Numbered from the stretch's first letter, positions 35,000 to 47,389 are shown. The stretch: DNA of 64,000 nucleotides from Melampsora larici-populina 98AG31 (GCF_000204055.1 NW_006768775.1:1519532-1583531), one strand, 5' to 3'. Made by a program: numbers and translations. The notes: generated from the sequence alone by a model not told the origin.

Positions 35000-36110
35000 A
35001 TGTCTCCTACATCTACAAACGCAGTCAGCAACCAAGGCTCTCCTACCCATCCAGCTCTCGAAGTGTCTCAGTCAAATGAGTTGGAACACGGCTTTACAAA
35101 TGAAGACGGTAGTTCGATCTCGAGTGGTTCTGCTCACGCCGACGGGTGAGTAGAAGTTATCCTAAGAAAATTCTACTGCAGCTAATATGTATGGTTTGCC
35201 GAGCCTTAGATCTTCACCAGCAGAAGCCGAATCACGACTACATCTAGATCAAATTGACGAGACTGAAGACTCTTACGAATCAGTGATGAGCAGAATCAAT
35301 AATTGGCGAGAGACGACTAGTTCAGATATAGAAGTACCTTTTGATATTGTAGAAGAAACTCCGATACCCGAAGTGATTGAAGAACAAAGAGAAGAATCAA
35401 CTGCAGAGATTGAATTAAGACAAAAACTAGCTTTACTTCAATCACTTTTGAATGAACAAAATGAAGAAAATGATTCATTAGATGATAGTGATGATGAGCA
35501 GTTTGATAAGAAAGAAGACAAGTTTCAATTTCTCATGGGTCAATCTGATTTTAAGGATCTTCTCTTTCTTCAAATCTTAAATCAATGTTCACCTTTTTCT
35601 TCGAATGACGGGGTTTCTAAAGCTTTTGGGAAATGTGCACATCTTCTCAGAGTAAGTCTTTCGGTTTTCTTTCATGTTTACTTCGACTTTTCATTTCCTG
35701 ATTTTTTTTCTCTTGGTTTTGATTAGACTAGTGAAGCCACAAAGGAGTACTTTGGCAATCTTGGAATTAATTCAGGAAAAAGGTTGTTGAGGGAACGTTA
35801 TCTCCTTTTAAAGTCTTGGATCACTACCAAAGGCTTCTGCAATGTCATCAATTCTTCATCTCAAGACCATGAAGAAGAGATTCGTGAGCTGATGCAAGAG
35901 CTGATTGAGGAGGAAATCGCATACGTCAGTCTGGTTTTACCTCATTCATTATTATATCGTTCCAAATTCACTGATGAGTAAATCATTTTTTCTATCCAGA
36001 CAACTCACAAACAATCAAGAGACATCGACCAACCTAGTTTACTTTCTGGTTCGAGTTATGGTTCAGTTTCAAGCTGTGAAAGTTCATTTGAAAGTGAGAG
36101 TTGTGTTTGA
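35000..36110 (+). CDS. Hypothetical acidic protein, four exons
   Basis: Exons 35000-35145, 35210-35651, 35727-35924 and 36000-36110 give 298 residues with all junctions in phase. It is strongly acidic (repeated EE, DDSDDE) with a Leu-rich helical patch (LRQKLALLQSLLNEQNEEND) that may be a coiled coil, and a Ser-rich tail (GSSYGSVSSCESSFESE). There is no signal peptide or membrane segment. Introns are 64-75 nt with good GTGAGT, GTAAGT and GTCAGT donors, so the gene model is firm. Family not recognised. Confidence 0.72.
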
Positions 36111-38696
36111 TTCCTTTAAAATGTAATACTTTATCATATTACTTGTTTAGTTTACAATTCCTTTGTCTTATTGTTTGATGGATCTGGTTACTGTTTTAAA
36201 AATTTGTATAGGAGTCATTTGATACTTTTTTTCCCTTTTTATGAAAGTCTTGAGCAAAATTTTCCCTGCTCATCTTTTCAAATCACATGGGCACATTCAC
36301 AAAGCTATTGACCGCATGGATTGGTCATGGCAACGCTGGGCCTGCAGCGGCGCGGCGCGTAGCCGGCAGAACTATTTTTTATCCGCTGTGTTGCTGGTCC
36401 GCGTATACACAAGCTGTGCTTTTGGCAAAGCCAAACAAATGAACCTATTAATCAAAGAGGTAGTTTTTGGCTAACTCCAGTTACGTAAAGCTCTCGTGCA
36501 TCACCATGGTCATTCTCTCAAGCTGGGTATTTGGGAGCACAAGGGCAAATGGCTTGCTGAGCCATTGGTGAATATCTTTGTAAAACAAGGCCTTCTGAAT
36601 AATATAGGTGGTTGATTTTTTTTTTGCTTTTCTGTTGTTCTATTATCATGTTTTGCTTGAATTTCAGCTTCAGGCTGAATTTGATGTTCCTCATGCATCT
36701 TCTCTTCCAGACAACTGATTCAGGCTTGAACAACAAGACAAAGGAAAACAAAATGCATGGGCAATTTCTTTTGCAGCCCAACCAATCCGACTACACCTGG
36801 GAACCCAATTGCATGCACATATCTTGCTTTTTTCACAATATGGTGCTGATTGTGGGGTCCAGCCTGGTTTCAATTGGGCCCAAGACTCTGCCCCCAAGGA
36901 AGATCCAGAATGCAATGTGTGTTACCTTCCCTGACTTCAACCTGACCATCATCAAACAAGAGGAGGAGCCTGAGGATACATTCTCTCTTGCTGAAATTCC
37001 CAAAAAGAATATGATTGGGATTCTGCTGATGCAGCAGATGAAACTGACCCTACTCTTTTAGCTGATGGTGATTCATCTGAGGCTCAACCCACTCATTGAC
37101 TTGTGTCAAACACGCCGGATGCTCTTATGGACAAGGGAAGGTACAACTGTTTTCATATCCTTTTCTAATATCCTTTTCATAATATATTGTATTGCATTCC
37201 CACTAGTGTTTTGTGTTTTGTTTGTTGACCAACTTCTAAAGGTTGATCTTGCCTGAGTGCATGTTAAAAGTTGTTGTCCTTGCAAAAATGGAATAACACA
37301 TGTATAATTCCAGAAGTTAACAATTACCCCATCATGTTGGGCTCCAGTAAGGAATCATAATGCAGACATGAAGATTAACTTTAAGTATTTTATTGACTAA
37401 TTTAAACTGATGGTCAAACTCATCTCTTTTGCGCTAGATTTTTCTGGATGCAATCAAACAGATGGAGTACAGGAGAGCCACAGGCTCATGAATGGCTATA
37501 CCTGAGTATGTCAAATTGCACAAGACATTGCAAGATTGAGTGGATACCCTTGAATTTTCCAAGACTCTTTAACCAATGCTGACAACCATGCTGGAAGAAA
37601 CTCAGACCTATTTGGAAAAAGCTCTGTGTTGCTATATCACATCCTACATTTTGAATTTGGTTTTCACTCTTTTTTTTGGAAGATTTCCTCTCAAGCAAGC
37701 AGCAAAAAGGAAGGGGAAGACATGGGTGATGAAAACCAGCTCACCAACTATCTGAATGGTTGTGATACAATGAAAGACAGTTAGTATGACTTGAGCAACC
37801 CAAACTCTGCACTGCAGTGGTGGGCAGTAAGTACCTATCTAACCTCCTAACCTGAATATGAGTGATTTGGTGTGGATTGTACCTCATTCCCTAACCTGTC
37901 TGGCCGCAGGCCAAATTTGACTTCCCTATTCTGGACACCATCTGCTTGTTTTTCATCTGGTTCTTTAATGCATAAACAAGGGAGATAGCGATGTGATGAT
38001 GAAGACTTCTTTGGAGTCATCCAATAGCATCAGAGCGGCAATGGTTATCAGTTCAAAGTGCAGACAGGCATATAAACCAACATAAGAGGGGGGTTGAGCA
38101 GTTGAAAAGTTTAAGAGGCCAGACAAGACACGGGCACTTGCTTGAGAAATTTCTTCTTGGCCAACACGAGGCATGAGGTAAATAAGAGATGCCAATGGAA
38201 AGTATGTAAGGATCCTCAAAGCTATATATTTTCCAAATATACTTTTTTACCCACTAAAAAACAAAAAAGTATGTAAGAAAACTACGTATCATCACATGAG
38301 GTATCCTCGAGTCAATGAGAAGACATGAAGCATGAAATTCTGAGTCAATACCAAGGGATTGATGTACAAAGATAGGACCACCACCATGAACCTTACAAAA
38401 TGTAAGGATATGAGGAGAAGGTACTAAAGGTATGCCAGTAGAAGGTAAAGAGACCGTCCCCATGTTTGTAACTCATCTCTGAGATACAACGTAAAACTAT
38501 GGAGTTGGATCATACTCCGCTTGACCAAGTTCCGCATCATTCAGGAGGTAAGGCAATTCGGTCTCAAAGGTGTCTATGAGTTTTTTTTACCAGAGATTTG
38601 AACAACCATCAATTATATTTCCATTTCCACTTTCTATAAATCTATGAATTGGTATCTATAAATCTATCATATCAGGTAACCATTCAGAAAAGACAA
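36111..38696. other. Repeat region
   Basis: Between the acidic-protein gene and MEF1. It contains a decayed hAT-like transposase fragment (36612-37061, listed separately) and short frames without families. The last about 400 bp flank the 3' end of the minus-strand MEF1. Confidence 0.5.
36612..37061 (+). pseudogene. Decayed hAT-like transposase fragment
   Basis: A 149-codon frame includes YTWEPNCMHISCFFHNMVLI followed by a Ser/Gly-Leu stretch and TLPPRKIQNAM. This resembles the conserved CxxH-type region (HIxCxxHxxxLIVxxGL) of fungal hAT transposases. No intact DDE domain, BED finger or dimerisation domain is found nearby, so it is a fragment. Recognition is from pattern only. Confidence 0.45.
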
Positions 38697-41336
38697 TCAT
38701 CCCCTAAAGTTCTTATACTGATCAATCATCTCTCGTTGTACATTAGGTAATACAGGCGAATGTTTTAAATATTCCATACTGAACTCTCCTTTACCCTGAG
38801 TCATTCCTCTCAATTGAGATGCATCTACAGAACATCAGAAACACAAGAATATTAGCACAAAACACAAGAAATTCTCAAAACGCAAGACAAAGACAAGGTA
38901 AAAAACACTCACATCCAAACATATCATTCAAAGATACTTCAGCAATCAAAACCACTTCATCCACTCCAACATCTGTATCTACAATCGTACCTCTCCTCTG
39001 ATTCAAACCACCAATCACATTACCTTGATATTCAATAGGAGCAGTTACTTCAACTTTCATAATCGGTTCTAAAATCACTGGATTGGCAGCTTTAAAAGCT
39101 TCCCTGAATGCTCCTTGCGCTGCTAATCTGAAAGCTAATTCAGATGAATCTACAATATGATGGGCACCATCTTCGAGAATGAAATGACATCCTGTTACTG
39201 AATTACCCGTTAATACTCCTCTTTGTAATGCGTCTCTGAAACCCTGTGAGCAACGAGATCGTCAATTTTGGTTTCAATAGTGTTCATCAAAAAAGCGAAA
39301 ACTAACTTTTTCAACAGCTGGTATAAAGGAAGCAGGAATCGTACCACCTGTAATCCTACTCTCATAGCATGTGTCCTCACCTGTTTCCTCATCACGTTCC
39401 ATTGGTAAGATTCTTCCAACGACCTTTGCATACTGACCAGCACCTCCAGTCTGTTTCTTATGAACATAATTGAAAGCGCTTTCAGTGGTGATAGCTTCCT
39501 TGAATGCTACTCTTGGTTTTCCTGTTACTACTTCCACACCATATTCACGTTTCATTCGTTCTACGTAGATATCTAAATGAAGCTCTCCCATTCCACTGAT
39601 GATCGTCTCAGATGACTCTGCATCAACATGGACTCGAAACGTAGGATCTTCCTTCTGAAATCTTTGGAGAGCTTTTGAGAAATGTGGGGTTTCTTGGCCT
39701 TTTGGTCTGATAGAAAGAGATATCACTGGATCGGGAACAAACATCGAAGTCTATCGAAGGATCGAATATTGCTCAGTGAATAAATCCGAAAAGCAATAGA
39801 TGCAAATTAAATGATAGACATATAAGTTTCAAAACTGACCATTGAAAGCTGAACCGTTCCATCTGTGAATGTATCTCCAGATGAACATTCCACACCAAAC
39901 ATCGCACAGATTTCACCTGCCTTAATCTCATTCACATCTTCCATTTCATCACTATGCATTCTAACCAATCGAGGAACCTTGACTCTTTTTCCAGTCCTTA
40001 CATTCGTGATCTGATTCCCTCGTTTCAATGTACCTTGATAGACTCTTAAATAAGTTAGTTGACCAAATCGACCTTCTTCAAGTTTGAATGCCAATCCAAC
40101 CAATGGTGCAGTCGCAGTCGGACTGATTTCCACTGAAGGTGGATCAGTAGTACTAGTAGAAACATCTAATGCAACAGAGGCCACTTCGGAAGGATTAGGT
40201 AAATAACTACATATTCCATCTAATAACGGTTGAACACCCTTATTAGCTAAAGCGCTACCCATAAAGACAGGTGTGAATTTTAACGAAATAGTAGCCCTTC
40301 TGATTGCAGCAGCTAATTCCCCAGAACTAATCGGTTTCTCTTCTAAGAATAAATCGGCCAATTGATCATCACAATCTGCCACAATCTCGATTAACTCTTG
40401 ACGTTTGGCTTTCACTTCGTTTGAAATTGATTCTGGGATTTCATCTGATTCAACAATCGTGACACCTTTCTCTCCAGTTTGTCGAATTGTCTTGAGTCTT
40501 ACTAAATCAACTACTCCTTCGTATCCATCTTCAGCTCCGATTGGGTATTGAACTTGAGCACAAGTTAATTTTAATTTAGTACGTAGATGACCGATTACTC
40601 TAGCAGGATTGGCACCTTGACGATCCATTTTATTAATAAAACATACTCTAGGAACATTATAACGTCTCATTTGACGATCTACAGTAATAGTTTGACTTTG
40701 AACACCTGAAACTGCACAAAGTACAAGTACAGCCCCATCTAGAACTCGAAGTGCACGTTCTACTTCGATAGTGAAATCAACATGTCCAGGCGTATCGATG
40801 ATATTGATAGAATGTGATTCACCTGCCGATAAATCTGGATTTTGTTCTACTTGCCAATCACAAAATGTAGCAGCAGATTGAATAGTGATGCCTTTTTCTC
40901 TTTCTAATTCCATATGATCCATCTTGGCTCCAACTTGATCTCTACCTCTTACTTCATGTATAGATTTAATTCTTCCAGTATAATATAAAACTCTTTCTGT
41001 AAGTGTTGTTTTTCCTGAATCGATATGAGCTGAAATACCAACATTACGTTGAGTTCTAAGTCTAAGATGATCCTCCGGTGTCAATTGATAAGTTTTTGAT
41101 GATGGATTTTTTGATTTGTCTGTTGAACTTGTTGTAGAAGAAGCCCATCGTGTTTGATTTGAAAGAAATTGATTTGATTTGGTGAGAGTTGAAGTTGATG
41201 ATGAAGTTGATTGGTATTGTTGAGTTGAGCTTTGAATGAATTTGAATGATGAATTCCTTTGTATCCTGTTTACTCCATTGATCCAATTTGTTGTAAGCTT
41301 TGATGTTCCTCTGAGTCTGATTGAAGTATAGTTCAT
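38697..41336 (-). CDS. MEF1: Mitochondrial elongation factor G (EF-G1)
   Basis: GTPase that translocates mitochondrial ribosomes. Exons 41336-39840, 39750-39307, 39243-38913 and 38824-38697 give 799 residues, normal for the family, all in phase. The first about 75 residues are Ser/Thr/Asn/Arg-rich with almost no acids, a mitochondrial presequence. G domain: [14 protein letters not shown] P-loop ([10 protein letters not shown]), [14 protein letters not shown] and GSAL. Domain II, III ([20 protein letters not shown]) and IV follow ([14 protein letters not shown]), and domain V ends [20 protein letters not shown] with tail YKNFRG. It is divergent from DPH3, with 315 bp between starts. Confidence 0.96.
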
Positions 41337-41651
41337 TCTTCTTTCTCTTAGTTCTTCCTTTTGGTCTAATTTCTTTCGGGTGTTCTCGGCGTCGTCTCAG
41401 CAAAAAAAAGGTTTTCAATCGATCAATCAAAATTATGGACGATGTATGCGGTACCACTCTACAAGGATATTCTGGTACCGACTCCTTATATCCTTTCGAG
41501 TATACCCGTCAGTACTTGACAAAACTCTTGGCGGGAATTGCAAATTCGGTTCGGAGTAAGCTCAATTTTTTCGAATTCCCTCAATTTTTGTTCCAAGACC
41601 AATTCACACTTTTCTCTCCATTAACCTTCAATCAACATACCTTCAATCAAC
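41337..41651. promoter_or_regulatory. Shared divergent promoter region of MEF1 and DPH3
   Basis: A 315-bp gap separates the two start codons, which point away from each other. It has T-rich strings on the DPH3 side (CAATTTTTTCG, TTTCTCTCC), and a direct repeat CCTTCAATCAACAT just before the DPH3 start. No clear TATA box is seen. Co-regulation is inferred from position only. Confidence 0.5.
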
Positions 41652-42088
41652 ATGGTCTCCTACTGTCAGTCTAAGTTGCCTACATGATTTCAACCCTAAG
41701 GAAGTATGAACTGAACCAATTCTGTCTTTCCAACACTCGTTTCATAGACGACGAGATTGAGATAGAAGATTTCAGTTGGGATCCCGTTGCAAAAGTCTAC
41801 CATACCCCATGTCCTTGCGGAGATCGATTTGAGATATCCAGAAGTCAACTCGCAAAAGGAGACGAAATTGCTACTTGTCCGAGCTGTAGTTTAATCGTTC
41901 GAGTAGTCTATGACTTTGTGAGTTGAAAGTGTTCTTCATCGCCTTCTTTCATCATTGAAACTGACGTTGACTTTGGCCTTGGAAAGTTGGACTTTGAGGA
42001 ATATTTGGATGATGAAAGTAGTCAAGGGGATTCAGTTGAAAACGAATCGAACTCGGTTGAGGAGGCTCTGGCTGAGTTGAAGATTTGA
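41652..42088 (+). CDS. DPH3: Diphthamide biosynthesis protein 3 (CSL zinc finger)
   Basis: Small zinc protein (also called KTI11) that feeds electrons to the Dph1-Dph2 radical enzyme making diphthamide on eEF2, and works in Elongator tRNA modification. Exons 41652-41664 (13 nt), 41748-41917 and 41987-42088, 94 residues. It starts [17 protein letters not shown]. Zinc ligands are CPCGDRFEI and CPSCSLIV. The third exon gives [12 protein letters not shown] and an acidic tail; stopping at the intron-2 read-through would truncate a tail that aligns with the family's VxxDxxDxxEYY pattern. A tiny first exon is common for this gene. The 3' acceptor GGAAAG is weak. Confidence 0.93.
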
Positions 42089-43516
42089 GATTCGATTCCG
42101 AGTGCGGTGATACAGACTCGACTTTGTCTCTCAGTCTTTCCATCTTGTAAACTTGAAGGTCGAAAACACAAGATCAAGGTAGAACGAAAAAGGAACCCGA
42201 CCCATGGCCAGTAAATCAACAATTCAAACATACCGTCGAGGTTAGTCAAAACAAGGCATGCACTCTGATCAACGTCGGGATCTTAACAACGACCTCCGGT
42301 CACCCGGAATACCCTTATTGACTCTCATAAGGACGATGATAAAGTCAAAGATGTCACCACCGAGTCATGCCGAGCCAGTGATCTTGCTGCTTCCCCGGGA
42401 TTGTAGCTTAACACAATCATAACATGCCCCTCAACACAATCAAATTGATGATCAAGACAAACTCTTGTTAGACAACTTTGACTAAACCATCAAGAACTAC
42501 ATCAAAATCGTTCTCTTTGTCATTTTAATATGCCATCTACTATATTCCTGTTATAATTTTCTTTCGGTGTCCATTTGACTCTTTGAATCCTTATCCATAT
42601 CAACAGTCTGACATCATAATTCAATCCACAAGACCTCTCATGCATGTGGCATATCCAACTTGCAGATAATAGGGGGTTTCAAGTTTGATTATATTTTATG
42701 TATTTTCAAAAATGTTTGTTCATCAAAATATTTTTTGTAAAACAGACATTCCTTCAATACAGCTGTTTCAACAAAGATTGATTTTTTTTGAAAATCTCGC
42801 CAATGTGCAAAACCTGGGTTTTGTCCCTCACTTGATTTTGTCTCTGCTAATTGGCAGAATACAGAAAAGAATAAACCTGCAATCAAGTCTTGTCTCTGGT
42901 TTTACCCGCTGTGGTGACAACTTTCTCCAAAAAAAAGTTGTCAACCTTTCTTGAAATGGCTGTAATTTGGGACACCTTGTTAGGTGTCCCTGCTTCAAAA
43001 AATTTATGCATATTTTACAACAAAACAATGGGCAAGTTGTTGGAGTAAAAAAGTGTGAAAACCCCAAACTTGAAACCCCCTGATACTAATTCAAATTGGT
43101 CTGTGAGGGGTGGTGTCATGCTAATGTCATCTCTTTTGAGCTGATACAGTTTGTAGTCATGGTATTTTATCCCTTTTTTGCTTCCCTGCACAACAGAAAA
43201 GCTGAGTGAAGTATCATAGGTTTGATCTTCTGAGAGGCACTGTTTTGCCACCACTTCCACAGCCATTTAGGCAGTATCATCTTGGAAAATGGTGTCTCTA
43301 TATACCAGGTCCAACAGGGAACAAGCTAGAGTTTGGTGATTTTTTTGTTACTTCACCAACTTCTCTTCTGGGTGTTTAGATGTAGGACCCCAAGGCACTG
43401 GGAATAGCTTGGTGCCTCTGGAGCACTGTTTGAAGTGCCCAAAGGACATGAAGAACCAACTGTTTGGTGGCTTTGTTCAACTGAAAAAATTGAGTAGAGT
43501 TCACAAAGGGTTTGAG
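42089..43516. other. Intergenic region
   Basis: No supportable gene. A perfect 9-bp-stem hairpin GGGACACCT-TGTT-AGGTGTCCC lies at about 42969-42990. Confidence 0.5.
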
Positions 43517-43908
43517 CAACGGTGGCACGGCTAAGCTAAGTTAGCGCTTAGCGGTGCATTAGCTTAGTGATTTTTTGTCGCTAAGCTAGCGCTAAATCCT
43601 TAGTGCACTCAAGCTAAGCTAATCGAATTTCGAATTTCCTTTAGCGGGTCTGCGCTAAGCTAAGCCGGGAGCTTAGCTATCAAAAAAATACATGTTTTAA
43701 GTGCAAAAAAGGGCCGCTAAGCCGCTATTAGCGGTTTAGCGGCCAATCAATTGGCTTAGCGGGTGTCATTTTACGCCCGCTAAGCTAATGGCTTAGCGTT
43801 AGCGGAAATCCGCTAAGATTAGCGTTAGCGGATTTTTCCTTAGCGGCCTCTAGCTAAGCTAAGCCAAGGTGGCAAAAATCCTTAGCTTAGCTTAGCGAGC
43901 CACCGTTG
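43517..43908. mobile_element. hAT-type MITE made of GCTAAGC/TTAGCG motifs
   Basis: The ends are inverted: CAACGGTGGCACGGCTAAGC at the left and GCGAGCCACCGTTG at the right. GTTTGAG (7 bp; GGTTTGAG, 8 bp, if the last G is counted once) flanks both sides at 43509-43516 and 43908/9-43915. An 8-bp duplication and CA..TG ends fit hAT elements. The 392-bp body is almost wholly built of GCTAAGC, its reverse complement, and TTAGCG units in both orientations, so it can fold extensively. It encodes nothing. Confidence 0.88.
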
Positions 43909-45363
43909 GTTTGAGGATAGGCATCATGCACTCAATGGTTGCCCAGTTGACTTTGAGACCACAAGTTTAGCTTGCTTTGGGTTGGTGTTGTGCAACTCAA
44001 GAGACTTCTTGAGCTCAAGTGACCATTTAACCTTGAAATTCAAAAAAGTGGGTAAAAAAATCAACCTACTACATAGTAGAAATAGTTCCAGCAAGTGGTT
44101 GGACAGCTGAGAGGGAGGAGCTTGGGATTTTTCACACTATCTTGAAGATTGATAAAGGCCACAAGCTCCTGAGAAGACTTGTGGATGTGCATATCCAACA
44201 CTCAAATCTGGCTCACCACTGTAAGCTTCTTGTGGTGTTTGGGCATGTTCACAGTTGATGATGCCTGAGTCTCTTGAGTTTCTTGAGGAATATTACCAAG
44301 AAGCTCTAAAGTACTGATTGTGTTTGTAGGTTTCTTGACCAGGTCCGTGGGCATCCATTGATGTCTCTTCGCAGTTAGCATCAGCTGCTTTGGTATCAGT
44401 CAAAGTGGTTTCATAGTGAGGCTCATTGTCAATCCAGGGGAGCTCATCCAGTTCAAAGGACAATTGAGTTTTGGCCAGGCCTTAGGTTTAGAACACCACA
44501 ACATCAGCTCCAATAAGCTCTCCCATTCCACCAAGGAAACCCTTGGCCACCAGACTTATTGTGTCACATGCAGCTATGGAATTGGGGATCAGCTGGCCAG
44601 TGAATGCCCTTGCTTGTGTATTGTTCCAACAAGATTTGGGACATGGCTCAGTTGGAGGAAGTTTCATCAGCAGTGATGGAGAAGTGATCTTGAACACCAA
44701 CATGTTTAAGAGTGTCCCAAACACTTTGGCAAGATTATCTGCTGTATGTTTGCCTCCAAGATCCAGTTTCTTGGAAATCAACCCCAACAAAGACAATCAG
44801 GAACAAAAGTCAATTGAATATCTTACACTGGATCATCAATGAGACATATGCTTACCTGGAGAGTAAAACTGTTTGGAAACAGCCAAACAGGAGAAAAAAA
44901 ATGAAAGAAAATAATTCATTGCCAAAAGGATTGGCAATTATATGACTCAATTCAAACCAAAAATGGAACACCAAAATGACCTCACCTAAAAAATCTGCAA
45001 AAGGAAGAATAAAACAAAGTGAATAACAATTCAATTTAAAAAAACAATCAAGAGAAATATCAAATTTTGAGAATATTTAGAAAGCCAACCTAGAACAGTG
45101 CATTGATTGCAATGTACATGTGCAAATAATCAGGACTTGTCCAGCAGTTAGTGGATGTTGATATGGGACCTGGCACTCAAGATGGGTCTTTGATTAGTTC
45201 TTGTTGCAGATCTTGAAACAAATCCTCTGAATTTGCCTTGAAACCCACAAGGCCTAGCCAATAGAGTGAGGGGCAGATATCTTGTAAAGCATTCTGCATA
45301 AATTTCCCTTTGAATATTGAAAGTGGAAGGTTCTTGCTAATGATGGCCCCAATGTGCAATGTA
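43909..45363. other. Repeat region before the Tc1/mariner element
   Basis: Short overlapping frames without families; no supportable gene. Confidence 0.45.
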
Positions 45364-45568
45364 CAAGCAGACACAAAAAGTTTACGTCACCCCCTGGCCC
45401 CGACTAGGTTACTAGCCAGACAAGTGTACTGTCTCAATTTGACTTTGAAGGCAAAGGCACCATCAGATCTAGTTGATAGCTCTCATTTCATGTTCTTTAC
45501 ATGGTTGACCTCTCTCAGGAATCAGCATTGTAATGAAGATTAGTAGAAAACATGCTACAATTATACTA

Positions 45569-45765
45569 CACAAAGTTGATTCTGGAACTTTTCCACAAAA
45601 TTTCCAGAACATTTTTCAGAAATCCAGAATGCTTCTGCACCCTGGGCAAAAGGGCATTCAAACATGTACTGCTTTTCACAAGTCCAGGAGTCCAGAACAC
45701 AGTCAAATCTGTGTTCTGGGGCAGTTCTGGAAAATTTGTGGAAAAGTTCCAGAATCAACTTTGTG
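45569..45765. mobile_element. Nested 197-bp MITE (Stowaway/mariner type)
   Basis: Inverted arms of about 42 bp begin CACAAAGTTGATTCTGGAAC at 45569 and end as its reverse complement at 45765. TA flanks both ends (45567-45568, 45766-45767). It lies within the Tc1/mariner element, so it arrived later or came with that lineage. It has no coding capacity. Confidence 0.85.
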
Positions 45766-45899
45766 TAGGACAAATTATACACATCCAACGAGAAAAAGGA
45801 TCAATCACAATTTTGATACACCCAATCTCAGTCAGGCAAGTTTCAAATGTCTGGTGACAAACAAAGATGATGTAATAAGATATCAGCTAGCAAGCCACT

Positions 45900-46340
45900 A
45901 AGAACTAACAAAGACTAAAGATGTGTGTTGAGAATCAAAAAGGCTCTAAGTAGATATTGGACGTGTAAGAATACACACAACAAGGAAAAGTTGTTGATGA
46001 GAAATTTGAGTATGCTCGATCTCAGTCAATTGAGAAAGAGGTCATGATAGTAAACTAAGCTAGCCAGACAATAAGCACTAAAGATGTGATGTGTTTCAAA
46101 TCCGAGAGAACCTAGGTAGATTTTGGATGTGTAAGTATGAGGTGAAGAACAAGCAGATTGAATACAACAAGGAAAAGTTGTTAATGGGAAATTTGAGTAT
46201 GCTCAATCTTGGTCGATTGAGCAAGAGGTCATGATATTAAACTAAGCTAGCCAGACACTAATAACTAATTGATGTGTTTCAAATCCGAGAGAACCTAGGT
46301 AGATTTGGGATGTGTAAGTATGAGGTGAAGAACAATCAGT
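45900..46340. repeat. Tandem repeat, about 183-bp unit, inside the Tc1/mariner element
   Basis: Two nearly full units share ATGTGTTTCAAATCCGAGAG at 46088 and 46271, and GAAATTTGAGTATGCTC phrases recur about every 183 bp. A third, more diverged partial copy precedes them from about 45900. It lies downstream of the transposase remnant and may be subterminal repeat DNA or duplicated 3' UTR. Confidence 0.8.
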
Positions 46341-46375
46341 TTGAATTGAAATCACATACAAGTTGAGTCTTTCAC

Positions 46376-47389
46376 CATCGAGTATGACCACCATCTGCCT
46401 GAAGCACAGCCTGGATGCGGTCAGGCATTTCTTCAACAAGCAAGCAAAGAATTTCATCTCCGATATTTTCCCACTCTTTTTGTAAAGCAATATGTATCTG
46501 TGCTGCTGTTTTGATTTTATGATTCTTTGAGATAGATTTCTTCATGAGACGCCAGACATTTTTGATCGGATTCATATCAGGACTGTTTGCTGGCCATTTG
46601 ATTTTGGAGATGCCATGATTTTCCCGCCACTCTTTTGCAACTTTGCATCCATGGACCAGTGCACCATCTTCCATCAAGGTCATGTCATCTGAGCTCATAC
46701 CGGAGGTGAGAAAAGGTTGGACACTGCTCATACACTTGTTCCACAAAGTCTGGCCCGGTTTGTTTTCCCAACTCCATAAAGACAAGATTGAGCTTGGTGG
46801 TCTTTACAAAAGCCCCCCAGATCATCACAGAGGTACAACCACTCTTGAAAGTTGGAACTAAGCATTCATTACGATATTTTTCTGTGGGCTTACGCCAGAC
46901 TCAAACTTTCTTGGAGAGTTTGCCAACCTGAAACAAAGACTTGTCCAACCAGATGATTTTCTTCCAATCGGCCACAGTCCAATGCTGATGGAGGCGTGCA
47001 AAATCAAGCTGCCTCTGAATGTGGTCGTCTTTGAGGAAAGGTTTACTAGCTGGGACACTAGAATGGTAGCCGAGTTTGTGGAATACTGAGCGGATTAGAC
47101 TTGGACTAGCATCAAGACCCAATTTGGAGGTTATATGTGCAGCAGATGCACGTTGGTCTCTTTTGATTTCTTCCTCCACATGCTGAATGTCTTGAACTGA
47201 AAGCTTTGGTGACCTTCCCAAAGATTTGACTGGTATAAGATTGTGAGTCCTCTTATACCTCTGGATGACTGTTGATATTGGACCTTGTGGTCACCCCAAA
47301 TGCTTAGCTATCTTACTTCCGCTCATACCCCCATCATGGAGACCAGCTATATGGCCCAGCTCATCAGGTCTGAGATTACGAGTCTTCAT
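46376..47389 (-). pseudogene. Tc1/mariner transposase, broken
   Basis: Reading from 47389 the protein starts MKTRNLRPDELGHIAGLHDG, an HTH of the paired type, then SPKLSVQDIQHVEEEIKRD (second HTH) and the catalytic region: first Asp in IIWLDKSLFQVG, second in LMEDGALVHGC, and the third position in SPDMNPIKNVW, where most Tc1 enzymes have Glu (PIENLW) but Lys is present. In-frame stops lie at 47292-47294 and just after GKLSKKV near 46901, and the frame shifts near 46780. It is therefore dead by three breaks and a lost catalytic residue. Confidence 0.9.

Noticed and set aside
41321..41674. Plus-strand 117-codon frame over the MEF1 start
   Set aside because: Overlaps the MEF1 presequence antisense and the DPH3 promoter; no family likeness.
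41952..42143. Minus-strand Pro/Ser-rich frame
   Set aside because: Antisense to the third DPH3 exon, whose acidic tail fits that family.
43520..43900. TTAGCG repeats as an interstitial telomere (TTAGGG) tract
   Set aside because: The motif lacks the GGG, occurs in both orientations, and sits inside a MITE with inverted ends and a target duplication.
46643..46861. Plus-strand frame in the Tc1/mariner element
   Set aside because: Antisense of the transposase remnant.
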